Part shown: in pieces, positions 25,197 through 32,941 of the stretch
How the letters are laid out: every line of letters starts with the position of its first letter
Position numbering within the stretch: position 1 is the stretch's first letter
Assembly (NCBI GenBank): GCA_024226515.1
Contig: JAAELQ010000302.1
Location: 1-44,981 of the forward strand
Direction of reading: 5' to 3'
Source: a bacterium
Lineage (GTDB): Bacteria > Acidobacteriota > Polarisedimenticolia > Polarisedimenticolales > Polarisedimenticolaceae
DNA length: 44,981 nucleotides
Notes under the pieces: generated by a model
The model's input: the letters and a program-made list of their open reading frames with translations, nothing else
Database searches by the model: none
What the model was told of the DNA's origin: nothing
Program-made: the position numbers and the translations under genes

Positions 25197-26470
25197 GCCG
25201 GGCTCCGCGGGATCGGGCGGCCGTGCGGGTCGCTCGCCGGGTGCCCCAGCAACTCGTCCAGGCGCGCTACGGCGCGATCGCTCAACGCGTGCTCCATCGC
25301 GTCCGCGTCGCGGTGCACGTGATCGGTGGGTAACTCCAGGCGGCGTGTCAGGTAGGTCTCCCACAGCCGGTGCTTGCGCACGACCGCGGCGGCCGCGGCA
25401 TGGCCCTCGGAGTTCAGCTGCAGGCCGTCGTCGGCCGAGCGCAGCAGCCCGCCGGAGGTCAGGCGCCGCGCCACGCGGCGGAGCTGCCGGCCGCTCTGGC
25501 CGCGGACCCCCATCAGCAGCGACAGCGGTACCGGCCGTGTCCAGTCGTCACCCTGTTGCTCGCCCCACTTGTAGAGGTCCTTCAGCAGGTTCTCGCTGCG
25601 GATTCTCCACGCGACGCGACGCTCCTCGACCGCGCTCCAGACCAGGCCGCGTCGCGGCGCGAACAGCACCGAGAGGATCAGGATCACGCTCGAACAGAGT
25701 ACGATCACGGGACCGGTCGGGACGCGGGCGACGCCGGCGCTGATCAACGCGCCCGCGGCTCCCGTGCCTCCGCCGAACAGCGCGGCCAGCGCGAGCATCA
25801 CGCCCAGCCGTTCGGTCCACTGCCGCGCGGCGGCCGCCGGAGTGATCAACGTGGCGACGACCAGCACGACGCCCACGGTCTGCAGCCCGACGACGACCAC
25901 GACCACCAGCAGCAGCGTCAGCAGGAGCTCCAGCTTCCGGGTCGGCAGCCCGACGCTTGCCCCGTACTCGCGATCGAAGCACAGCAGCTTGAGCTCCTTG
26001 AACAGCAGGACCGTCACGCCGACGACGATGGCGCACAGCACCCCGATGACCACGATGTCGCGCGGCAGCAGCGTGGCCGCCTGACCGAACAGGTACTTGT
26101 CCAGGCCGCTCTGGTTGCCGTAGGGCAGTTTCTGAATGTGGGTCAGCAGCACGATCCCGGTGCCGAAGAACACCGAAAGTACGATGCCGAGCGCGGTGTC
26201 CTCCTTCACCCGGCTCCAGCGTACGAACAGCAAGATCAACATCGCGCCCAGGATTCCCGCGGCGAGGGCTCCGGCCAGCAGGACCAGCGGCGTCTTGCTG
26301 CCGGTCAACATGTAAGCCAGGCACACCCCGGGCAACGCGGCATGCGCCAGCGCGTCGCCGAGCAGGCTCTGGCGTCGCAGCAGCGCGAAGCAGCCGAGCA
26401 CGCCGCCGGCGATTCCCAGCAGGCTGGCGCCGAGCAACACGTTGCGCGCGAAATAGGGCAGCTCGAACAT
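25193..26470 (-). CDS. Metal ABC importer permease fused to DtxR/MntR-like repressor (YtgCR-like)
   Basis: This 425-residue protein has residues 1-272 as an ABC-3 permease (RRQSLLGDALAHAALPGVCLAYML, EDTALGIVLSVFFGTGIVLL, TVGVVLVVATLITPAAAARQWTERL). Residues about 285-365 are a winged helix (SLLMGVRGQSGRQLRRVARRLTSGGLL, DGLQLNSEGHAAAAAVVRKH). Residues 366-420 match the DtxR/MntR metal-binding and dimerisation domain: RLWETYLTRRL, HVHRDADAMEHALSDRAVARLDELLGHP, DPHGRPIP. E393 and H394 correspond to metal ligands of that family, with further His at 384 and 386. The same fusion is known in Chlamydia (YtgCR), where the repressor part is released by cleavage. Gene order is also that of ytgABCD. No free DtxR/Fur regulator is nearby. 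Confidence 0.9.
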   Translation of the reverse strand: MFELPYFARNVLLGASLLGIAGGVLGCFALLRRQSLLGDALAHAALPGVCLAYMLTGSKTPLVLLAGALAAGILGAMLILLFVRWSRVKEDTALGIVLSVFFGTGIVLLTHIQKLPYGNQSGLDKYLFGQAATLLPRDIVVIGVLCAIVVGVTVLLFKELKLLCFDREYGASVGLPTRKLELLLTLLLVVVVVVGLQTVGVVLVVATLITPAAAARQWTERLGVMLALAALFGGGTGAAGALISAGVARVPTGPVIVLCSSVILILSVLFAPRRGLVWSAVEERRVAWRIRSENLLKDLYKWGEQQGDDWTRPVPLSLLMGVRGQSGRQLRRVARRLTSGGLLRSADDGLQLNSEGHAAAAAVVRKHRLWETYLTRRLELPTDHVHRDADAMEHALSDRAVARLDELLGHPASDPHGRPIPRSPA

Positions 26471-26477
26471 CTTCGAT

Positions 26478-27314
26478 TCAGCTCTGCTCGCCGGGCGTGC
26501 CCTGTATCTCGGGTCTGCCCGCCGGGGTGCGCAGCAACGCCTCGGCGGCCTGCGTGAGCACCGTCAGCTTTCCGCCGTACGTGCGCTGCAGGTTCTCGGT
26601 GGTGAATGTCGTCTCCACGGGTCCGGCGGCGACCAGCCGCATGTTGAGCAACACGACGTGGTCGAAGTACTCCGGCACGGTCTGCAGGTCATGGTGCACG
26701 GCGACCACGGTGCGCCCGTCGCTGCGCAACTGCTGCAGCAGTGCCACGATCGCCCGCTCGGTCGTGGCGTCGACGCCGGCGAACGGCTCGTCCATCAGGT
26801 ACAGACGCGCCTCCTGGGCCAGCGCGCGCGCGAGGAACACGCGCTGCTGTTGACCACCGGAGAGCTGGCTGATCTGGCGCGACGCCAGGTCGCGAATGCC
26901 AACCTGATCGAGGCACTGCAGCGCGATCTCGCGATGCTGCTGCGTCGGGCGTCGGACCCAGCCCAGGGCGCCGTAGCGGCCCATCGTCACGACATCGAGC
27001 GCGCTGGTCGGAAAGTCCCAGTCCACGCTCTCGCGCTGCGGCACGTAGGCGACCCAGGACCGGCGTTGTTCGTATCGGGCGCCGAAGACCTTGACCCAAC
27101 CCGTGATCGGCTTGACCAGCCCCAGCACGGTCTTGAGCAGCGTGCTCTTGCCCGCCCCGTTGGGGCCGACGATCGCGATCAGCTTGCCCTCCGGCAGCTC
27201 CAGATCGACATCCCACAGGACGGGTTGCGTGCGGTAGGCGACCGTCAGGTCGTGCACCTCGAGTACCGGGTCCCTGTGCGTGTCCTGTTCCGGCGTTTCG
27301 GCGGGGTGTGACAT
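26478..27314 (-). CDS. Metal ABC importer ATP-binding protein (MntB/TroB/YtgB-like)
   Basis: This 278-residue protein has Walker A GPNGAGKST (50-58), Q-loop VPQRESVDWDFP (91-102), signature LSGGQQQR (151-158), Walker B LYLMDEP (171-177) and H-switch VHHDL. The VDWDFPTSALDVVTMGRYG stretch after the Q-loop and the end LQRTYGGKL are typical of Mn/Zn/Fe importers. Powers uptake through the two permeases encoded downstream. It lies 17 nt after the binding-protein gene and 7 nt before the first permease gene. Confidence 0.95.
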   Translation of the reverse strand: MSHPAETPEQDTHRDPVLEVHDLTVAYRTQPVLWDVDLELPEGKLIAIVGPNGAGKSTLLKTVLGLVKPITGWVKVFGARYEQRRSWVAYVPQRESVDWDFPTSALDVVTMGRYGALGWVRRPTQQHREIALQCLDQVGIRDLASRQISQLSGGQQQRVFLARALAQEARLYLMDEPFAGVDATTERAIVALLQQLRSDGRTVVAVHHDLQTVPEYFDHVVLLNMRLVAAGPVETTFTTENLQRTYGGKLTVLTQAAEALLRTPAGRPEIQGTPGEQS

Positions 27315-27331
27315 ACCGGCTCCTCGTGGGG

Positions 27332-28261
27332 TTACTTCAACGCCCCGACGATCGTCTCGACGTTCGAGCGGACCATCCCGGGGTACGTGCCTTCGGGGGT
27401 TCCGTCGGGGCCCATCGCGTCGGAGAACAGCTCCCCGCCGATGACGACCTCGCGATCGTGGCTGCGAACGGCCGCCTGCACCGCCTCGATCGAGCGGCGC
27501 GGGACGCTGGACTCGACGAAGATCGCCTTGATCCCGTTGTCCACCACTTTCGCGACGACGCGCTCCATGTCCTGCAGGCCGGCCTCGGCCAACGTACTGA
27601 TGCCCTGCAGGCCGACGACCTCGATCTCGTAGCGCAGCCCGAAGTACCCGAACGCGTCGTGCGCCGTGATCAGCACGCGCCGCCGCTCGGGAATCTCGGC
27701 GATCCTCTGCTCGACCCAGGCGTCCAGCTCCTCGAGCTCTGTGCGGTACGCCTCGGCGTTGGCGCGAAATTCGTCCGCGTGCGCGGGGTCGATCTCGGCG
27801 AAGACGTTCACGATCGGGTCCAGCGTCTGCGCCCAGAGCGAAACGTCGAACCAGATGTGCGGGTCGTACTGGCCGGCGAAGGCGGGGGGTTCCCGGAGCG
27901 CGTCCTCGGGCACGGTCTCGCTGACCGCGACGACGGGGCGCGTTCGAGCGACCTTGACCAGGACGTCTCCCATCTTCCCTTCGAGGTGCAGTCCGTTGTA
28001 GAGAATCGCATCGGCCTGGGTCAGATTGGCGACGTCGCTCTGCGTCGCCTTGTAGAGGTGCGGATCGATTCCCGGACCCATCATCGTGACGACCTGCGCG
28101 TGCTCGCCAGCGATGCGGCGCGCGGAGTCGCCGATCATCCCCGTGGTGGCGACGACGAGGATCCGGTCGTCCTCGCGGGAGGGGGCCGGAGCGGCGCAGC
28201 CCGCGGCGACGAGCAGAGCGACCAGCAAGACGAGGGAGGGGAATCTACAAAATTTTGACAT
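27332..28261 (-). CDS. Metal-binding lipoprotein of ABC importer (TroA/YtgA-like)
   Basis: ATG at 28261 gives 309 residues: basic MSKFCR, a hydrophobic core, then the lipobox LVAAGC (lipidated Cys at 22). Cluster A-I metal ligands are visible as H68 (DPHLYK), H135 (DPHIWFD), H201 (ITAHDAFGYFG) and D281. Three His plus Asp is the TroA-like set that can bind Zn, Mn or Fe, whereas strict Mn binders often have Glu in third place. There is no His-rich loop, arguing against a dedicated ZnuA. TTGMIGDSA and YNGLHLEGKM are strongly conserved in TroA/MntA. There is no Shine-Dalgarno; the transcript appears leaderless. Confidence 0.92.
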   Translation of the reverse strand: MSKFCRFPSLVLLVALLVAAGCAAPAPSREDDRILVVATTGMIGDSARRIAGEHAQVVTMMGPGIDPHLYKATQSDVANLTQADAILYNGLHLEGKMGDVLVKVARTRPVVAVSETVPEDALREPPAFAGQYDPHIWFDVSLWAQTLDPIVNVFAEIDPAHADEFRANAEAYRTELEELDAWVEQRIAEIPERRRVLITAHDAFGYFGLRYEIEVVGLQGISTLAEAGLQDMERVVAKVVDNGIKAIFVESSVPRRSIEAVQAAVRSHDREVVIGGELFSDAMGPDGTPEGTYPGMVRSNVETIVGALK

Positions 28262-28269
28262 ATCAAAAT
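28252..28269. promoter_or_regulatory. 18-bp palindrome centred on the start codon: candidate metalloregulator operator
   Basis: ATTTTGA (28252-28258) and TCAAAAT (28263-28269) are perfect 7-bp arms around CATA; the minus-strand ATG of the binding-protein gene sits in the centre. It overlaps the end of the -10 box (28268-28273) and the predicted start point. This placement fits a repressor of the DtxR/MntR type, for which the fused domains downstream are the obvious candidates. Binding itself is inference. Confidence 0.5.
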
Positions 28270-28296
28270 AATATTCTTGAATAGCCGAAAAGTCAA
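28268..28296 (-). promoter_or_regulatory. Strong sigma70 promoter of the metal ABC operon, leaderless
   Basis: On the minus strand TTGACT (28296-28291), a 17-nt spacer and TATTAT (28273-28268) are each five of six to consensus. The seventh base after the -10 box is the A of the ATG at 28261, so the transcript should begin at or next to the start codon, in agreement with the absence of a ribosome binding site. A wider pair of 8-bp arms (gaaaagtc 28287-28294, gacttttc 28329-28336) overlaps the -35 box and could be a second site or coincidence. Confidence 0.6.
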
Positions 28297-28334
28297 TTCG
28301 CTCACGGCGGTCAGGTAGCCCAAGTCTCGACTTT

Positions 28335-31169
28335 TCAGCGAGTTGGGGCGTCCGTGGAGTCCGGCGCCGCGGAGCCTGCGGACAGGGGCAGCCGGATCCG
28401 GACGAGCGTTCCCTGTCCGAGCCGGCTCTCGACCTCGATCTCACCCCGGTGCTCCTTGACCAGGTTGTAGGTCACGAACAGGCCCAGCCCGCTGCCGTGG
28501 CTGCGGCGCCCGGCGTACAGCGGATCGAAGACGCGCGGCAACTCCTCCGGCGAGATGCCGGCCCCGGTGTCCTCGACCTCGAGGACGGCGTTGCCGTTCG
28601 CCTGACGCGTGACGACATGTAGATCACCACCCTTGTACATCGCGTCGGCCGCGTTGAGGAACAGATTGAGGATCACCTGGTACAGGTGCTGCGGAACGCC
28701 GCGGACCGGCGGCAGCTCGGCGTCCAGCTCGACCTGCGAGACGACCTGCGAGGCGCGCAGCTGGCTCTCCGCGAGGCCGAGGGCCTCGTGGATCAGCGAG
28801 TTCAGATCCACGTTCTCCGGCCGGCTGCGGCCCATGCGATGCAGGTCCAGCAGGTCGTTGACGACGCGGTGAATCCGGCCGATTCCCTCCTGGATGCGGT
28901 CCCAGGACTCGCGTTCCGCGAACGTCGCGGGCAGCGACTGACCGACGAGCGACAGGTGCATCAACAGCGCCTGCAGCGGGTTGTTGATCTCGTGCGCAAC
29001 GCTCGCCGCCAGGCGGCCCGTCGTCACGAGCTGCTCGGTGTGCACGAGGTGACGATGCAGGCTCTTGCGCCGAGCGACGTCGTGCAGCACGGCACGGATC
29101 TCCGCGACCTCTCCGCCGGGTTCGCGCGAGACGTACGCGTTGAGCAGCGTCTCGACGCGCGACCCGTCGGCGCGCAGCAGATCGCACTCGATGCGCTGTA
29201 GGGCGTCGCTGTCCTCGAGCCGGTCGAGCGCCTGGATCAACCCGGGCCGGCAATCCGGCGTCACGAAACGGGTCATCGGTTGCCCGGCGATCTCGTCCGG
29301 GTTGAGAACCAGCCCGTCGGCGAACGCCTTGTTGACCTCGACCACCGTCGTGTCGGGCAGCAGCGTGACGAAGAAGTCGCCGGCCGAGTCGTACAGCTCG
29401 CGCAGGCGCTTGCTGCGGCCACCGCGCGCCACGTCGTTGAGAAAGAAGCGCTCGAGGTTCTCCTCGTAGGACGAGAGCTGCCGCTCCAGCCGGCGTCGCT
29501 CGGTGATGTCGACACCCAGTCCGAGCACGGCGGGTTCGTTCGAGTTGACCAGTTTGAACGGGATCTTCGTCGACTGCAGCAGGCGTCGGCGCCCGCGGTG
29601 GTCCACGAACGGCTCTTCCGGGACGAACTTCGGACGGCCGCCGTCGATTACCTCCAGGTCGTCGATCAGCATGGAGTCCAGTTCCTCATGCGTCCCGTGC
29701 AGGTCGGCGTGCGATCGACCGGTCAGCGCATCGGCCGAGCAGCCGTAGGCGTCGGCGACCACGCGGTTCGCCATCAGGAAGCAGCCGCGCCGGTCCTTGA
29801 CGTAGATCATGTGCGGGACGAGGTCGATGATCTGGCGTAAGTTCCGTTCCCCCTCGTGCAGCGCCATCTCGCGTCGCTTGCGCTCGATCGCGATGCCCGC
29901 GATGTGGGCGGAGGCCTGCAGCACCTCGAGCTCGTGCGGCTGCGGTTTGCGCGGATGCGGAGAGCAGATCGACAACACGCCGAGCAGCTTGCGGTCGGAG
30001 TCGAAGATCGGTTGAGACCACGCCGAGCGCACACGGGCCGCCGCCGCCTGCTCGCGGTACCGGGCCCACAGCGGGTCGGTCTCCACGTCGTCGACGATCA
30101 CCTGCTCGCCGCGATGGGCCGCGGTGCCGCACGACGCGGCCGCCGGGCCGATCTCCATCCCGTCGAGTGCGTCGTTGTATTCGCGCGGTAGGTTCGGCGC
30201 CGCGCCGTGAAACAGACGGCCGCCGTCGTCCGAGCGGAGCAGGATCGAGGCCCACAGACCCTCGCACTGATCCTCGGCGACGCGCGCGATCGTGTCGAGG
30301 ATTCGCTGGAGCGGCTCGCCGGTCGTCAACACTTCCAGGATCTTCGAGCGTGCCGTGCGAAACTGCTTGGCGTAGTGCGTCTCGGTGACGTCCTCCGCCA
30401 GCCCGGCCACGCGATGCACCCGCCCCAGCGCGTCGCGCACCGGAAACGCCCGGTCGCGGATCCAGCGTACGGATCCGTCGGGGCGCACGATGCGAAACAC
30501 CTCGTCGTAGCTTCCTTGCTCCACGTTGTGCAGGAACTGCCGTTGCACGCGCTCGCGGTCGTCCTCGTGGATCGCCTCGATCCAGTCCAGCGGGTTGACC
30601 TGCAGTTGCTCGGCCGATCGACCCCAGACGCGCGCGTACGCCGGGTTGACGTAGGTCACCTCGTTGTCGGGCCAGTTCATCACGTAGGCGACGTCGCGCA
30701 CGGCGTCGCCGAACTGGCGGAACAGGTCGCTCTGTTGCTGGAGTCGCGTTTCGCGCGCCTTGCGGCGGCTGATGTCGCTGAAACAGTTGATCCAGCCGAT
30801 CGTCTTGTCGCCGACCGTCAGCGGACTGGTCGTCACGGCCGTCCAGAATTTGGATCCGTCCTTGCGCCTCAGCGGAATGTCCTGTCGGACGGAACCCTTG
30901 GCCGTCGGGGCTTGCAGTACGTTGGCGCGGAGCTTCGTGTCGGAATGGACGAAGTCTCCGAGGGAATTCCCGCCGAGTTCGTCGACGGCGAAGCCCAGCA
31001 TCTCGGCCATCTTCGTATTGAAGAAGAAGGTGCGTCCGGTCGGATCCGTGGCCCAGATGCCGTCCTCGAGCGACTCGAGGATGCGTTCGAGTATCTCGGC
31101 CGCCGCGGGCGCGTCCGCCGGCCCGACCTGATCGAGAATCCCCGGCGGTCTCTTCCGTGCTTCGCCCAT
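28335..31169 (-). CDS. Multi-PAS/GAF hybrid-sensor-type histidine kinase
   Basis: ATG at 31169 (MGEARKRPPG, 944 residues) has GAGGGGT upstream; longer in-frame sequence is out of family. There is no membrane segment, so it is cytosolic. Domains in order: PAS (about 30-145, ESLEDGIWATDPTGRTFFFN), PAS (about 165-280, NEVTYVNPAYARVWG), GAF (about 295-450), PAS (about 465-590, YVKDRRGCFLMANR), PAS (about 620-715, FFVTLLPDTTVVEVN). Then come a dimerisation domain with phospho-accepting His in VAHEINNPLQALL and an ATPase with N box NLFLNAADAM, G1 DTGAGI and G2 GSGLGL. Signals unknown; the PAS/GAF array suggests redox, ligand or light sensing. The receiver encoded 23 nt upstream is its probable partner. 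Confidence 0.9.
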   Translation of the reverse strand: MGEARKRPPGILDQVGPADAPAAAEILERILESLEDGIWATDPTGRTFFFNTKMAEMLGFAVDELGGNSLGDFVHSDTKLRANVLQAPTAKGSVRQDIPLRRKDGSKFWTAVTTSPLTVGDKTIGWINCFSDISRRKARETRLQQQSDLFRQFGDAVRDVAYVMNWPDNEVTYVNPAYARVWGRSAEQLQVNPLDWIEAIHEDDRERVQRQFLHNVEQGSYDEVFRIVRPDGSVRWIRDRAFPVRDALGRVHRVAGLAEDVTETHYAKQFRTARSKILEVLTTGEPLQRILDTIARVAEDQCEGLWASILLRSDDGGRLFHGAAPNLPREYNDALDGMEIGPAAASCGTAAHRGEQVIVDDVETDPLWARYREQAAAARVRSAWSQPIFDSDRKLLGVLSICSPHPRKPQPHELEVLQASAHIAGIAIERKRREMALHEGERNLRQIIDLVPHMIYVKDRRGCFLMANRVVADAYGCSADALTGRSHADLHGTHEELDSMLIDDLEVIDGGRPKFVPEEPFVDHRGRRRLLQSTKIPFKLVNSNEPAVLGLGVDITERRRLERQLSSYEENLERFFLNDVARGGRSKRLRELYDSAGDFFVTLLPDTTVVEVNKAFADGLVLNPDEIAGQPMTRFVTPDCRPGLIQALDRLEDSDALQRIECDLLRADGSRVETLLNAYVSREPGGEVAEIRAVLHDVARRKSLHRHLVHTEQLVTTGRLAASVAHEINNPLQALLMHLSLVGQSLPATFAERESWDRIQEGIGRIHRVVNDLLDLHRMGRSRPENVDLNSLIHEALGLAESQLRASQVVSQVELDAELPPVRGVPQHLYQVILNLFLNAADAMYKGGDLHVVTRQANGNAVLEVEDTGAGISPEELPRVFDPLYAGRRSHGSGLGLFVTYNLVKEHRGEIEVESRLGQGTLVRIRLPLSAGSAAPDSTDAPTR

Positions 31170-31192
31170 GGCGTTACCCCTCGAACGGTTTG

Positions 31193-31609
31193 CTAGCCCA
31201 GTTTCAACAACTCCTCGACGTGCGTTCGCAGCGAGGCGAGCGGCTGCGGCTTTGAAAGAAACAGGTCGGCGTCGTACAGCAGCGACTGTTCGCGGTTTCC
31301 ACCGCCCGGATAGCCGGTCAAGATCACGATCTTCACGTCGCGTTGCTCGGTGAGCGCTCGAATGCGGTGGCACACCTCGAGGCCGCCCATACCCGGCATC
31401 ACCACGTCCAGGAAGACGAGATCCGGCTCGAAGCTGCTGACCTTGGCGCCGGCCTCGAAGCCGTCGACCGCCGTCTCGACCTCGTATCCGCGCGGATCTC
31501 GTCGGAACGCGCGCGCCATGCCGTCACGCACCGCGGCGTCGTCGTCGACGATGAGGATCCGGAGTGCTCGCCCGGTCTCCGTATCGGTGGAAATGTCTGT
31601 GGTTCCCAC
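31193..31609 (-). CDS. Stand-alone response-regulator receiver
   Basis: This 138-residue protein starts at GTG with GGGGCGAG upstream. It is a single receiver domain: acidic pocket VDDD (residues about 20-23), phospho-Asp in LVFLDVVMPGMGG, switch Thr in ILTGYPGG and Lys in FLSKPQP. No output domain follows, so it must act by protein contact or as a phosphate relay. Cotranscribed with the PAS/GAF kinase gene downstream. Confidence 0.9.
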   Translation of the reverse strand: MGTTDISTDTETGRALRILIVDDDAAVRDGMARAFRRDPRGYEVETAVDGFEAGAKVSSFEPDLVFLDVVMPGMGGLEVCHRIRALTEQRDVKIVILTGYPGGGNREQSLLYDADLFLSKPQPLASLRTHVEELLKLG

Positions 31610-31651
31610 GTCTCGCCCCGTTCCATCGATGAAGTCTGCCCTGTGCCCGAC

Positions 31652-31657
31652 ATTATA
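31652..31657 (-). promoter_or_regulatory. Candidate -10 element of the receiver/kinase operon
   Basis: A perfect TATAAT on the minus strand (31657-31652) lies about 43 nt before the receiver start. The -35 region is GC-rich and weak. The 133-nt gap 31610-31742 holds nothing else recognisable. Confidence 0.45.
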
Positions 31658-31742
31658 CGCCGATTCGGCTCCCGGCCGGCCGGAAGAAACCGGAGTGAAA
31701 ATCGGGAGCGGACGGCAGGTTGCGGATACGGAATCGTGGCCG

Positions 31743-32927
31743 TCAGAGCGCCGCGATGATCGCGTCGGTCATCCGGCGCGTCGTTGCCGCGCCGCGCTCG
31801 AGCACGTCCGTGCTCCCCGGAATCCGCAGCATGTCGAACGTGCGAACTTCGCCGGCCTTCACGACCGTCGCCACCGCGTCGCGCACGCGCAACGCGTCGT
31901 CGGTTTCGCCGACGTGGTCGAGCAGCATCGCCGCGGTCAGCACCATCGCGATCGGATTGACGATGCTCGGCTCGATCGCTTCGTACTTCGGCGCGGAGCC
32001 GTGCGTGGGCTCGAACACCGCGACTCGCTCGCCGATGTTGCCCGACGCGGCGAAACCGAGGCCGCCGACGAGACCGGCGAACGCGTCGGACACGATGTCT
32101 CCGAACAGGTTGCCGGCGACGACCACACCGTATTCTTCGGGGTTCTTCGTCAGCCACATCATCTGCGCGTCGATGTTGGTCGACCAGAGCTGGATGTCGG
32201 CGAACTCCCGGTGCACCTCTCGCGCCACCTGTTCCATCATTCCGGACGTCTCGCGCAACACGTTCGGCTTTTCGCACACCGTGACCGAGCGGTAACCGTG
32301 GTGCGCCGCATACTCGAAGGCGGCGCGCAGGATGCGCGTGCAGGCCGAGCGGGTGACGACACGGGTGCTGATCGCCAGATCCTCCGTCGGCGTGTCCGAG
32401 AAGCGTGAGAATCTCGGGTGGGACGCCAGCGCGTCGACGACGTTCGCCGGCGGGTCGGTCCACTCGATGCCCGAGAACAGGCCCTCGGTGTTCTGGCGGA
32501 AGATCACCGCATCGACTGCGGGCTCCTCGAGACCCCCGTCGGGCGAGCGGTGGACGAAGTTCAGCGGGTTGCCGGCGAACGAGCGGCACGGCCGGATGCA
32601 GACGTCGAGATCGAAGTGCTGCCGCAGGGCGACGATCGGGCTGTAGTAGGTGTGGCCTGCGTCGCGCAGCTCCGGCTTCAGCTCGGCGGCGGCGTGTGGC
32701 GCGGGCTTCGACGTTACCGCCCCGAGCAGCCCCAGCCGGTGTTCGGCGAGCAGCTCGATCGTGGCCTGGGGCAGTGGGTTCCCCTCGTGGATCCAGAACT
32801 CCCAGCCGATGTCCGCGTGGACGTACTCGGCGTCGAAGCCGATCGCGTCGAGCACACGGATCGTCTCCGGCAGCACGATCCTGCCGATCCCGTCCCCGGG
32901 CATGGATACTACGTTGTACTTGGCCAT
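31743..32927 (-). CDS. Isocitrate/homoisocitrate/isopropylmalate dehydrogenase-family enzyme
   Basis: ATG at 32927 gives 394 residues. Family features: PGDGIGRIVLPETIRVL at the N-terminus, substrate-binding Arg cluster ALRQHFDLDVCIRPCRSF, RQNTEGLFSGIEW, the catalytic Lys/Asp region (KPNVLRETSGMMEQVARE, NIDAQMMWLTKNPEEYGVVVAGNLFGDIVSDAFAGLVGGLGFAASGNIG), and the nucleotide loop EPTHGSAPKYEA. The loop suggests NAD rather than NADP, but this is not certain. It lies 14 nt after a homoaconitase-like gene, so oxidative decarboxylation of homoisocitrate or a related 2-alkylmalate is more likely than plain TCA isocitrate dehydrogenase. A distinction needs phylogeny. Confidence 0.85.
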   Translation of the reverse strand: MAKYNVVSMPGDGIGRIVLPETIRVLDAIGFDAEYVHADIGWEFWIHEGNPLPQATIELLAEHRLGLLGAVTSKPAPHAAAELKPELRDAGHTYYSPIVALRQHFDLDVCIRPCRSFAGNPLNFVHRSPDGGLEEPAVDAVIFRQNTEGLFSGIEWTDPPANVVDALASHPRFSRFSDTPTEDLAISTRVVTRSACTRILRAAFEYAAHHGYRSVTVCEKPNVLRETSGMMEQVAREVHREFADIQLWSTNIDAQMMWLTKNPEEYGVVVAGNLFGDIVSDAFAGLVGGLGFAASGNIGERVAVFEPTHGSAPKYEAIEPSIVNPIAMVLTAAMLLDHVGETDDALRVRDAVATVVKAGEVRTFDMLRIPGSTDVLERGAATTRRMTDAIIAAL

Positions 32928-32941
32928 GTTCGTCTCTCTCG

